From CAYLJO01 sp964383905 (GTDB taxonomy: Bacteria > Acidobacteriota > Blastocatellia > Pyrinomonadales > Pyrinomonadaceae), in NCBI GenBank assembly GCA_964383905.1, contig CAYLJO010000051.1, positions 1 through 31,678 on the forward strand: DNA of 31,678 bases, written 5' to 3'. A program made the position numbers and the translations under genes. Numbering within the stretch: the first letter of the stretch is position 1; every line of letters begins with the position of its first letter. Shown one piece after another: positions 1 through 8,333 of the stretch. The notes beneath the pieces are model-generated. The model did no database searches, was not told where the DNA came from, and worked only from the letters and a program-made list of their open reading frames with translations.

Positions 1-200
1 CTGATCTCGGCTTTTCAAGATGCTATTGCATAATCTATTTTTCAAAACCGTATAATGTGGCTATTACTCATATCCCCTCTTCACCTTCATGTCGCCCCAA
101 CATTAAGCCGATTTGATGGTCCGATCTGACCTTTCACTCGGATAAGAGATTTCGGGAAAAACATTTCATCTGCTGAGTGGGACCGAGCCTCAAACAAAAC

Positions 201-246
201 TTTGAACCGCAGAGGACGCAGAGGACACAGAGGAAAAACAGGGGAA
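201..246 (+). repeat. Dispersed purine-rich 'CAGAGGA' intergenic repeat, copy 1
   Basis: A run of cag-agg-a units beginning with gaaccgcagagg and ending in aaaaacagggga. Related stretches lie at 776-820, 5008-5042, 5160-5197 and 12364-12410, always between genes and always in the same orientation in this window. It is not a tandem array and shows no obvious coding potential. Its function is not known to me. Confidence 0.6.
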
Positions 247-284
247 TGAGGTGTCACCGAAGGTAACCTCCGCCGCGTTAGTTG

Positions 285-312
285 TTGACTCATCTGCCCG
301 ATTTAGCATAAA
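285..312 (+). promoter_or_regulatory. Possible sigma-70 promoter for the PilZ gene
   Basis: A -35-like TTGACT at 285-290 is followed, after a 16-base spacer, by a -10-like CATAAA at 307-312. This would give a leader of about 60 bases before the PilZ start. The -10 match is only 4 of 6, so this is a tentative call. Confidence 0.3.
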
Positions 313-379
313 ACTATCCTGGCTGCATGCTCACATGGAAACCTCACAGCCCGGATACCGCACTTGATGGAGAAGCGTC

Positions 380-682
380 ATGGACGAGCGAAGAAAAGAT
401 AAGCGTGTGCCCATGTTACTCGACGTGGTGTGGGAGGGCAGGGCGGGTAAACATGAGGCGAGCCTGGGCGACATCAGCTTGGGTGGATGCTATATCGACA
501 CTATGGGGCAAGCGGAAATTGGCGAGGTGATCAGTTTCAAGCTACATCTTCGGTCAGGTCGGTGGGTAGAATTGCAGGGGAGTGTGGTTCACAGGTTTCA
601 TGGGACGGGCTTTGGCTTGCACTTCGTTAACCTCCAGGAAGAGGCGCGGGCACTCCTTGCGCAATTAATCGCTGACTCTTAG
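380..682 (+). CDS. PilZ domain protein
   Basis: A 100-residue single-domain protein. PilZ domains bind cyclic di-GMP and change the activity of motility, polysaccharide or regulatory partners. The N-terminus carries the arginine motif RRKDKR (residues 4-9). The second motif, DISLGGCYID, is at residues 31-40 and fits the family D/N-x-S-x-x-G signature. The remainder is a beta-barrel-like sequence with no membrane segment or signal peptide, so the protein is cytoplasmic. The start is supported by a GGAG eight bases upstream. No partner gene is adjacent, so the process it controls cannot be inferred. The two motifs look intact, so c-di-GMP binding is plausible. Confidence 0.8.
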   Translation: MDERRKDKRVPMLLDVVWEGRAGKHEASLGDISLGGCYIDTMGQAEIGEVISFKLHLRSGRWVELQGSVVHRFHGTGFGLHFVNLQEEARALLAQLIADS

Positions 683-1050
683 AGCGACCGCGGCTGAGCG
701 TATGACCGCTTCATAACACACTGTGGAATAGCCTTTAGAGTATACCTCACTCGGGTGTACGGGAGGAGGCGGTGTGAACCACCGCAGGGCAAAGAGGGAC
801 AGAGAGGAAAGCAAAATAAAGAAGCGGCGACGTGCCGCACCGCACCGCCGCGCCAGGTCATCCACAGGAGGAAACAGGGATGTAATAGTAATAAACGGCT
901 AAAAGCGTCTCACTTCCAGAATCGGCGCATCAGTCAGAGGCGGGCGGCGAAGATCAACTCACGCGAGAGCCATCCGTGCGAGGCTCAGAGGTGGGGGGTG
1001 ATGAGTGGGAACCGCGCTACACCGGGCGCGCCGGGGTGCGTAAACGAATG
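683..1050. other. Non-coding stretch with repeat copy 2
   Basis: Between the PilZ stop and the DUF1287 remnant I see only the dispersed repeat at 776-820 and low-information sequence. The open frames here have no recognisable protein character and no convincing ribosome binding site. An imperfect inverted repeat (gtatacc...ggtgtac, about 740-760) lies just before the repeat. Confidence 0.5.
776..820 (+). repeat. Dispersed 'CAGAGGA' intergenic repeat, copy 2
   Basis: A diverged copy starting gaaccaccgcaggg and continuing with gacagagaggaaag. It is less regular than copies 1 and 4 but has the same orientation and the same gaacc start. Confidence 0.45.
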
Positions 1051-1341
1051 TTAGAAATAACGATAGTGGCCGATAATTCTCCAAGCGAACAGCACATCTT
1101 CCGCCCTCGCCCCGGCGCCCACATTATGCGCTACGTAGTAGTGTTGTGTGTCATCTGATAAAACATTAGTGACAATACCGATATGAGGATGATTGTTGCT
1201 CAAGTCCCATGCCACGACATCCCCGGGCAGGTAATCTTTTGCATTCGAGGATACGGCTAACGCTTTCCCCTGCCGTTCGAAATATGTCATCAGATTGATG
1301 AACCTGACCCGGTTTGATGGACACCCAGATGATGCTCGATG
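1051..1341 (-). pseudogene. DUF1287 family protein, 3' remnant
   Basis: The 79-residue frame starting at 1290 matches the C-terminal half of DUF1287 proteins, which are secreted proteins of unknown function. Visible features are LMTYFERQGKAL, the block DYLPGDVVAWDL, NNHPHIGIVTN, and the ending HNVGAGARAEDVLFAWRIIGHYRY. The homologous frame appears to continue upstream of the ATG (an in-frame stretch ending ...RFINL) but is closed by a stop at about 1342-1344. The N-terminal half, signal peptide included, is missing. No ribosome binding site precedes the internal ATG. I read this as a truncated, probably non-functional gene. A short functional protein is less likely. Confidence 0.6.
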
Positions 1342-1344
1342 TTA

Positions 1345-1683
1345 TGCTCGGGCATGGAGGTGTTCATGGCTGAAACTGCCCGGCGTACATCCGAACAATC
1401 TGCACCGGCTGATTCGAAATATGAATTTGCAGGCTATGATTAAGAAGTAGGCAGACGGGAAGCAAGCCCACCTCGATAGGGTTCGTCTATGTCAATAATA
1501 GTTCGTAGCCTTTCGGACTCATGTGATGAAATGATCAAGTGAAAAATGGGGGTAAGCATCGACACTTTTTAATGTTCATGCTGCCTCCGGCGGAAAGGTA
1601 CATGAGCGCCGCAGGCAGCAAATCATCACATCAATTAGCCCCGGATGATCCCGTGCCGAACCGTCGGACCGGGGAAGGATTCT
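1345..1683. other. Non-coding stretch downstream of the ATPase gene
   Basis: No gene is recognisable. The only structured element is the inverted repeat at 1579-1620. This region lies beyond the 3' end of the minus-strand ABC unit and may hold its transcription end. Confidence 0.4.
1579..1620 (-). terminator. Long inverted repeat, possible terminator hairpin
   Basis: TGCTGCCT-C-CGGCG at 1579-1592 pairs with CGCCG-C-AGGCAGCA at 1607-1620, giving 13 paired bases with one C:C mismatch and a 14-base loop. It lies about 65 bases past the stop of the minus-strand ATPase gene, where the unit should end. There is no U-tract on either strand, so intrinsic termination is doubtful. It could instead protect the 3' end of the mRNA. 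Confidence 0.35.
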
Positions 1684-2349
1684 CTAGTTGTTGACAATCC
1701 ACCCGTCTGAGAGTTCGATAATTCTGCTGCCGTATGAGGCGTTCTGCTCGGAGTGTGTGACCTGGATGATGGTCGTCCCCTGATTATTCAATTTTTTGAA
1801 GAGCTCCATAATCTCCTTCCCCTGGCTCGAATGCAGGTTGCCCGTCGGCTCGTCGGCGAGGATCAGTTTCGGCTTGGCGATCACGGCGCGGGCCACGGCG
1901 ACGAGCTGTTGCTGCCCGCCCGACAGTTGGTTGGGGTACAAGTCCTTTTTGCCGACGATCTGAAAGCGGTCGAGGGTGTCGGCGACGACGCTCTGACGCT
2001 CGGCCCGGCTCATGTCTCGGTACGACAAAGGCACGTCAAGGTTTTCGTAAACGGTCAGGTGGTCGAGCAGGTGGTAGCTCTGAAACACGAAGCCGATGTG
2101 CTTTTTGTGCAGCTCGGCCCGCTGCTTCGGGTTCAATTTATGAACCGCCGCCTCCATAAAATAGTACTCGCCGCTCCACGCGCTGTCGTGCATGCCGAGT
2201 ATGTGCAAGAGCGTTGACTTGCCGGAGCCGGACGGCCCCATCACGGAAACGAACTCCCCTTCTTTAACATCCGCGCTAATGCGACGCAGGACGTAGGTTT
2301 TGACGTGACCCGCCTCGTAGTATTTTTCGATGTTCCGTAGTTGAATCAT
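1684..2349 (-). CDS. MacB-like ABC transporter ATP-binding protein (paired with ADOP-1)
   Basis: A 221-residue nucleotide-binding subunit of the MacB/LolD type, which energises FtsX-fold permeases at the inner membrane. Walker A is GPSGSGKST (about residues 38-46). The signature is LSGGQQQLVAVARA, Walker B is LILADEPTGNL, and the switch histidine is in VTHS. Two departures are visible. The base after GGQQQ is L where R is usual, and the D-loop reads NLHSS where the aspartate of NLD is normal. The ATG at 2349 is preferred because GGAG stands seven bases upstream. It follows ADOP-1 by about 44 bases on the same strand, so the two genes are very likely co-transcribed and may form one exporter. 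Confidence 0.88.
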   Translation of the reverse strand: MIQLRNIEKYYEAGHVKTYVLRRISADVKEGEFVSVMGPSGSGKSTLLHILGMHDSAWSGEYYFMEAAVHKLNPKQRAELHKKHIGFVFQSYHLLDHLTVYENLDVPLSYRDMSRAERQSVVADTLDRFQIVGKKDLYPNQLSGGQQQLVAVARAVIAKPKLILADEPTGNLHSSQGKEIMELFKKLNNQGTTIIQVTHSEQNASYGSRIIELSDGWIVNN

Positions 2350-2393
2350 CACTCATCTCCAAGATTATTGAATACGCCAAGGAGGCGCAGGCT

Positions 2394-4823
2394 CTACTCA
2401 TATCTGAGCGCGACCATCGGATCAACCCTCGTCGCCCTCCGCGCCGGGATGTAGCAGGCCACCAGCGCGACGCCCGTCAATAAGAACGAGACCGCCATAA
2501 AGGTCGGCGCGTCGGTGGCCGCCACCCCGAACAACAGACCGGTCATCACACGCGTGACCGCGAAAGCGCCGAGCAGGCCGATCGCCACACCGATCGAGGC
2601 CAGTATCATGCCCTGACTGACGACTAACTTGATCACGTCGCCGCGTTGAGCGCCGAGCGCCATGCGGACGCCGATCTCGTGCGTGCGCTGTGTGACCGCG
2701 TAAGAGATTACCCCATAGATACCCACCGCCGCCAGGATCAGCCCGACCGCGGCAAACAGGGCGAGCAGGAGCGTGCGAAAGCGCGGCCCCGCGACCGATT
2801 CGGCCAGCATGCGATCCATCGTCCTGATGCTATAAACGGGCTGGTCCTTGTCGAGCGCGAGCACTTCATTGCGGATGGCGGAGGCCAGGCTTGCCGGATC
2901 GGACCTGGCACGGATCATGAGGGACATGAAATTCTCCGGCCGCTGATCGAAAGGCATGTACATCTCCGCGGTCGGCTCGGCGTCAAGCCGGAGAGGTTTT
3001 GTGTCTCCCACGACGCCCACGATGGTGGCCCAATCCTCCTCCTTCGGGTCCCGATCATTCAAAGTTATTCGCTTGCCGAGCGGATCTTCATTCGGGAAAT
3101 AGCGGCGCGCCAGAGTTTCGTTAACAATCGCGACCGCCGCGGACTTCTTCACGTCCCGCTCACCGAATTGCCTGCCCTTCACGAGCGGAATCCTCATCGT
3201 CTGAAAGTACTCGGGGCTGACCGTGTTGTAGTAAGCCGTAGACCGGTCCGCTGGGTTGGCCGGATGCCCCTCGACCAGGAAGCTCAGGAGCGCAAAAGAA
3301 TCGGCGTCGAGGGGGACGAAGGTCCTGGTGCTGGCCGACTCCACGCCGGGCAGCGTCTTCAACCGATCGAGGAGCTGATCGTGAAAGGTGATCATACGGC
3401 CTTCATTATTAGAATAATTTGGCCCGCTGAGATTGAGCTGCATCGTCAGCACGTTCTTCGAATCGAACCCGGGGCTCACGCTTTGCAACCGCAGAAAACT
3501 CTTGATCAAAAGCCCCGCCCCGACGAGCAGGATGAGGGAGAGCGCCACTTCCGTGACTACCAGCAAACTTCGCACGCGCTGGCGACCCGCGCCGCCCGTC
3601 GAGCCCCGGCCGCTTTCCTTGAGCGATTCGTTCAGGTTAGGTCGCGAAGCCTGCAGCGCCGGGACCAGTCCGAAGACCAGCCCTGTCAGCAGTGAGACGG
3701 CGAAGGTGAAGCCGAGCACGCGGTTATCGATACTGACCTCCCTGATGCGTGGCAGGTCGGGCGGGCCGAAAGCAGCGAGGAGGTCAACCCCCCAGAGGGC
3801 GATGAGTATGCCGAGGGTGCCGCCGATCAACGCGAGCAGCACGCTTTCGGTGAGCAACTGCCTGACGAGCCGCCAACGACCGGCGCCGAGCGCCGTGCGA
3901 ATGGCAATCTCCTTCTGCCGCGCGGTGGCCCTGGCCAGCAGCATGTTCGCGACGTTGGCCGAAGAGATGAGCAGGATCAGGACGACAGCGCCGAGCAACA
4001 GGAGCAAAGATGGGCGGAAATTGCCGACGATCTGCTCGTGTAGCGGAACCAACTTGACGCCAAAGTTTGTGTTCGAATCGGGATAACGCGCGGCGAGATT
4101 ACCGGCGATGGCATCCATATTGGCCTGGGCCTGCTGAATGGTAACGCCAGGCCTGAGGCGCGCGACCACACTGAGATAGTGGCCGGCGCGGATCTTTAAA
4201 GCGAATCCATGCGAGACGGGAGCCCAGATCTCAGTATCATCAGATTGGAGGGGCGATTGTGCGCCTTGGGGGATCACGCCCACCACCGTAAAGCTCTTGT
4301 CGCCAAGATTGAGCACCCGGCCGATGATGTTCGGGTCGGAGCTAAAACGCCGCCGCCACAGGCGCTGGCCGATGACGACAACCTGGTCAAGACCAGGTTG
4401 ATCCTCTTCGGGCAGGAAGACCCGGCCCAGAATAGGTTTGATGCCCAGTAGGGTAAAGAAAGTGGGGGAGACGACGGCGCTACTAATCCGCTCGGGCTCG
4501 CCCACGCCCGTGAGATTGAAGTTCCAGTCCGCGTAAGCGGCGGCCTGTTCGAAGACCTGATTTTGGTCTCTCCAATCCGCGAAGTTAGGGAATGAGGCGG
4601 GGATATCACTGGCCCCCCTTTTAACATTTGTTTCCCAGACCTGCACGAGCTGGCCGGGATCATCGTACGGAAGGGGGCGAAGCAGCAGCGAGTTGACGAC
4701 GCTGAAGATGGCCGTATTCGCGCCGATCCCGAGCGTGAGCGCAAGCACGGCGACAACCATGAAAGCGGGGCTTTTCCACAGCATCCGGAAGCCGTAGCGC
4801 AGGTCTTGCCAGAGAGTTCTCAT
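2394..4823 (-). CDS. ADOP family MacB/FtsX-type ABC permease (ADOP-1)
   Basis: An 809-residue permease of the acidobacterial duplicated orphan permease family. It starts with the family N-terminus RTLWQDLRYGFRMLWKSP. A first membrane helix and periplasmic MacB-type domain follow, then an FtsX domain (ANVANMLLARATARQKEIAIRTALGAGR). The same layout repeats in the C-terminal half, ending IPARRATRVDPMVALRYE. Such permeases work with MacB-like ATPases to drive export or envelope lipid/peptide handling; the substrate is unknown. The ATG at 4823 is chosen over the GTG at 4829 because GGAGG lies seven bases before the ATG and only one base from the GTG. A sigma-54-like promoter and a palindromic element lie upstream. 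The ATPase gene follows. Confidence 0.9.
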   Translation of the reverse strand: MRTLWQDLRYGFRMLWKSPAFMVVAVLALTLGIGANTAIFSVVNSLLLRPLPYDDPGQLVQVWETNVKRGASDIPASFPNFADWRDQNQVFEQAAAYADWNFNLTGVGEPERISSAVVSPTFFTLLGIKPILGRVFLPEEDQPGLDQVVVIGQRLWRRRFSSDPNIIGRVLNLGDKSFTVVGVIPQGAQSPLQSDDTEIWAPVSHGFALKIRAGHYLSVVARLRPGVTIQQAQANMDAIAGNLAARYPDSNTNFGVKLVPLHEQIVGNFRPSLLLLLGAVVLILLISSANVANMLLARATARQKEIAIRTALGAGRWRLVRQLLTESVLLALIGGTLGILIALWGVDLLAAFGPPDLPRIREVSIDNRVLGFTFAVSLLTGLVFGLVPALQASRPNLNESLKESGRGSTGGAGRQRVRSLLVVTEVALSLILLVGAGLLIKSFLRLQSVSPGFDSKNVLTMQLNLSGPNYSNNEGRMITFHDQLLDRLKTLPGVESASTRTFVPLDADSFALLSFLVEGHPANPADRSTAYYNTVSPEYFQTMRIPLVKGRQFGERDVKKSAAVAIVNETLARRYFPNEDPLGKRITLNDRDPKEEDWATIVGVVGDTKPLRLDAEPTAEMYMPFDQRPENFMSLMIRARSDPASLASAIRNEVLALDKDQPVYSIRTMDRMLAESVAGPRFRTLLLALFAAVGLILAAVGIYGVISYAVTQRTHEIGVRMALGAQRGDVIKLVVSQGMILASIGVAIGLLGAFAVTRVMTGLLFGVAATDAPTFMAVSFLLTGVALVACYIPARRATRVDPMVALRYE

Positions 4824-4859
4824 CGACACACCTCCATGCTTTCTTTGACCATCCGACTA

Positions 4860-4875
4860 AGAAAGTGCCATGCCA
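4860..4875 (-). promoter_or_regulatory. Sigma-54-like promoter of ADOP-1
   Basis: Reading the minus strand from 4875, TGGCATG-N4-TTTCT aligns with the -24/-12 consensus TGGCACG-N4-TTGCW. The -24 GG is intact and the -12 GC has become TC. A second register five bases downstream has a perfect TGGCAC but a -12 of TAGT. The first register lies 95.5 bases from the palindrome centre at 4969.5, almost the same as at the adaptor promoter. The start codon is about 40 bases downstream. Confidence 0.42.
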
Positions 4876-4941
4876 CTCTTGGTCGCTCGGCTTAAATGGT
4901 TGAACGACTCGGTTTCCTCAAGGGAAAGCAAAAGCGAAACT

Positions 4942-4987
4942 GCCTCCGGGTGTCCGATTCTGGGATCATTCAATCCCAGAATCGAAA
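4942..4987 (-). promoter_or_regulatory. Palindromic element A, candidate enhancer site for the sigma-54 regulator
   Basis: A perfect inverted repeat, CGATTCTGGGAT (4955-4966) and ATCCCAGAATCG (4973-4984), with a 6-base loop. The surrounding 46 bases match 19511-19556 at 38 positions. Both copies lie upstream of an ABC-export gene at the same distance from a sigma-54-like promoter. NtrC-type activators typically bind such dyads around 100 bases upstream. A mobile palindromic repeat is the alternative. Confidence 0.5.
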
Positions 4988-5007
4988 CATTCTGAAAACA
5001 AACATTT

Positions 5008-5042
5008 GAACCGCAGAGGACCCGAGAGGAAGGCGGAGAAAA
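5008..5042 (+). repeat. Dispersed 'CAGAGGA' intergenic repeat, copy 3
   Basis: Begins tttgaaccgcagagga exactly like copy 1, then diverges (cccgagaggaaggcggag). It lies just beyond palindromic element A in the ADOP-1 upstream region. Confidence 0.5.
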
Positions 5043-5159
5043 GCTTGATGAATTAAGGGTAGATATTAAGGGGAAGAATTTCAGATTGGAGATTTGAGAT
5101 CTCAGAGAGGAACTGCGATCGGAGATTGCAGATCTGAAGTAGATGAAAGAAAGAGGGAT

Positions 5160-5197
5160 GAACCACAGAGGAGCGCAGAGGAAAAACAGGGAAACAA
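5160..5197 (+). repeat. Dispersed 'CAGAGGA' intergenic repeat, copy 4
   Basis: gaaccacagaggagcgcag followed by aggaaaaacagggaaa. The second half matches copy 1 closely. It lies about 60 bases past the histidine kinase stop codon. Confidence 0.55.
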
Positions 5198-5259
5198 AGA
5201 TCAATCAACAGAGGTCCAGCAGGAGCCACATCTTGTGGCAACCCCTTTTTCCGCGTATC

Positions 5260-6661
5260 TCAGATCGGGAGACGAAGCCGCGCTTCGCAGCCGTGGCCCG
5301 TCGGCCGGTTCTCCAGGGTGAGCGTGCCGCTATGTGCTTCGGCGATCTGGCGGCTGAGGGCCAGACCGATGCCTGAGCCGCCGGGCTTCGTAGTGAAGAA
5401 GGGCACGAACAGATTCGTGGTGTTGGCGAGCCCGGGGCCTTCATCCTCGATCCAAATCTCAAGGTTCGAAGAGGTCTTCTTCCAACCCAGGGTCACCCCA
5501 CCGGCGGTCTCCAAAGCGGCGTCCACGGCATTACGCAAAAGGTTGATCAGGAGTTGTTCCAATTGATCCGCGTCGGCTTCGATGGTCAATTCGGGACCGG
5601 GCGTCAGGGTCACGTTGAGGCGCGTTTCCAGCCCGACCACCCGACGGATCAAAACAGATACGTCGACCGGCTTGAGCCGGGGTTGGGGGAGCCGGGCGAG
5701 GCGCGCGTAGGCCGACATGAATCGGCTCAGCGCCGCCGCCCGCGACGTGATGACGGAGAGGCCGCGCAGCATGTCTTCATGCCAATCGGGTGGCGGCGGC
5801 TGGCGGATGAGCAGGCTCTCCAGGCTGCCCGCGATAGACTTGATCGGCGCCAGCGAGTTGTTCAGCTCGTGACCGAGGACACGCACCAGACGCTGCCAGG
5901 CCTCACGCTCCTCTTCGCGCAACGCGCGGCTCAGATCGGAGAGCACTAACAACTGGTGCGGCTCGCCGCGGCTGCGGAAAGAGTTGCGACGCATCTCCCA
6001 ACGGCCCGCCCCGCCGGGGAAATTCATCTGGAGGGTGCGCACCGTATCCTCTCCGTGGAGGCACTCGGCCAGGTTGAGCTGCGCGGCGCTGCGGCCCATG
6101 AGACGCTCGGCCGGCTGGGCCATCAAGCGCTCTCCCGCCTTGTTCACCAACAGTAATCGCTCCTCCTTATCAAAGGCGAAGACGGCAACATCAATCTCGG
6201 TCATCACGGTGCGAAGCAGCGCGGTGGCTTCCAGTGCGCCGAGGCGCTGCGCCTGCAAGAGCGCCCCCAGCGAATTCATCTCCAACAGGACTTCGCCGAG
6301 CGCGTCGTCGCGATCCGCCCCGCGAGCGCGGATGGAGAAATCCCCTTCGCGCAGTGCCGCAAGGAGGTTGGAAAGGGTTTGCAGGGGCAGCACCACCCGC
6401 CCCCGCAGCGCGAAGGCGAAGCCCACCCAGAAGCAGAAGATCAAGGCCGTTAAGGTCCACTGTACTTTGGCCGTGTAGCCGCCACCCCATAACAGAATGA
6501 GCGCGACCAACGCGCCGGGCAGACCTCCGATCAGTGACATCACCAGAACGCGCCGCTCGTGGTTGAGGCGCCACCTGCGCCGGCGCACCGTGCGTTGGGG
6601 TAAAGGCAGAGCGTTCGTCCTACGGACTTGCGCCTCTTTAACCACCGCTTTTTCAAAGCTA

Positions 6662-6672
<11 letters not shown>
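5260..6672 (-). CDS. Membrane-bound sensor histidine kinase (NtrY-like, PAS-containing)
   Basis: A 470-residue kinase. Two membrane helices (about 42-62 and 71-90) are separated by only some eight residues, so there is no periplasmic sensor domain and it belongs with intramembrane-sensing kinases. A HAMP-like linker (about 92-145) and a PAS-like region (about 150-255) follow. The phospho-acceptor histidine is H268 in LGHELNNSLAP. The ATPase boxes are LLINLLRNAVDAAL (N box), EDEGPGL (G1), FVPFFTTK (F box) and GGSGIGLAL (G2). It overlaps the end of the regulator gene by 11 bases, so the two are translationally coupled and form a two-component pair. Location inside the exporter island suggests it senses the state of the envelope or of the transporters, as small-loop kinases next to ABC exporters often do. 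Confidence 0.88.
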
Positions 6673-8014
<1,342 letters not shown>

Positions 8015-8026
8015 ACTTCAGGGATA

Positions 8027-8040
8027 GTACACGAGTGTAC
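8027..8040. promoter_or_regulatory. Perfect dyad upstream of the response regulator start
   Basis: GTACAC-GA-GTGTAC is a perfect 14-base inverted repeat ending 13 bases before the regulator ATG. Its position over the expected promoter or leader fits an operator, perhaps for autoregulation. It differs from the TTCTGGGAT palindromes, so a different protein may bind it. Confidence 0.35.
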
Positions 8041-8062
8041 GGGTTACATTATTCCTGCGGCG

Positions 8063-8078
8063 CACATACCAATATGTG
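8063..8078. promoter_or_regulatory. Second dyad upstream of the response regulator start
   Basis: CACATA-CCAA-TATGTG is a perfect inverted repeat with 6-base arms, 22 bases from the first dyad. It resembles the first loosely (CACAT against GTACAC). It could be a weak second operator or chance. Confidence 0.25.
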
Positions 8079-8333
8079 ACGGCAACAATGACTGGTCAAG
8101 CGGTGGCGTTGGCTGGCAGCACCCTATGGCTGAACAGACTGAGCCATGGCTTGGTATCATCCTCATGGCAAATACTGGGCAGTTTGATGATCCCGCACGT
8201 TGCAAAATCGCCAACTGCTATAATTATATCGTATGGCATGAAGCACCGGGACCGAGTGATTCAGTCTCAAAAGTTCGCGCCGCCTCATCCCTCGCCTGTG
8301 GCAGACCTCTTTGGCCCGGAGAATGTCCGGTAA

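Larger units (their letters stand above)
4830..5259. other. Regulatory, repeat-rich intergenic region between the kinase and ADOP-1 genes
   Basis: No gene is seen. It holds, from ADOP-1 outward, the sigma-54-like motif (4860-4875), the palindromic element (4942-4987), two dispersed repeats (5008-5042, 5160-5197), and between them a degenerate run of gagattt/cagatt words (about 5080-5140). The word run resembles simple intergenic repeats rather than coding DNA. Confidence 0.55.
8015..8333. other. Intergenic region upstream of the response regulator gene
   Basis: Separates the ADOP-2 stop from the regulator start. It contains two short perfect dyads next to the regulator (8027-8040 and 8063-8078). 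An AT-rich TATAAT-TATA stretch lies at about 8219-8228 and could serve as a -10 on either strand, but I found no good -35. No coding frame here looks real. Confidence 0.45.

Noticed and set aside
1579..1620. Firm rho-independent terminator
   Set aside because: The hairpin is strong but has no U-tract on either strand, so it is listed only as possible.
5048..5150. Small gene in the gagattt/cagatt-rich stretch
   Set aside because: Simple, low-complexity words with no ribosome binding site or protein-like frame.
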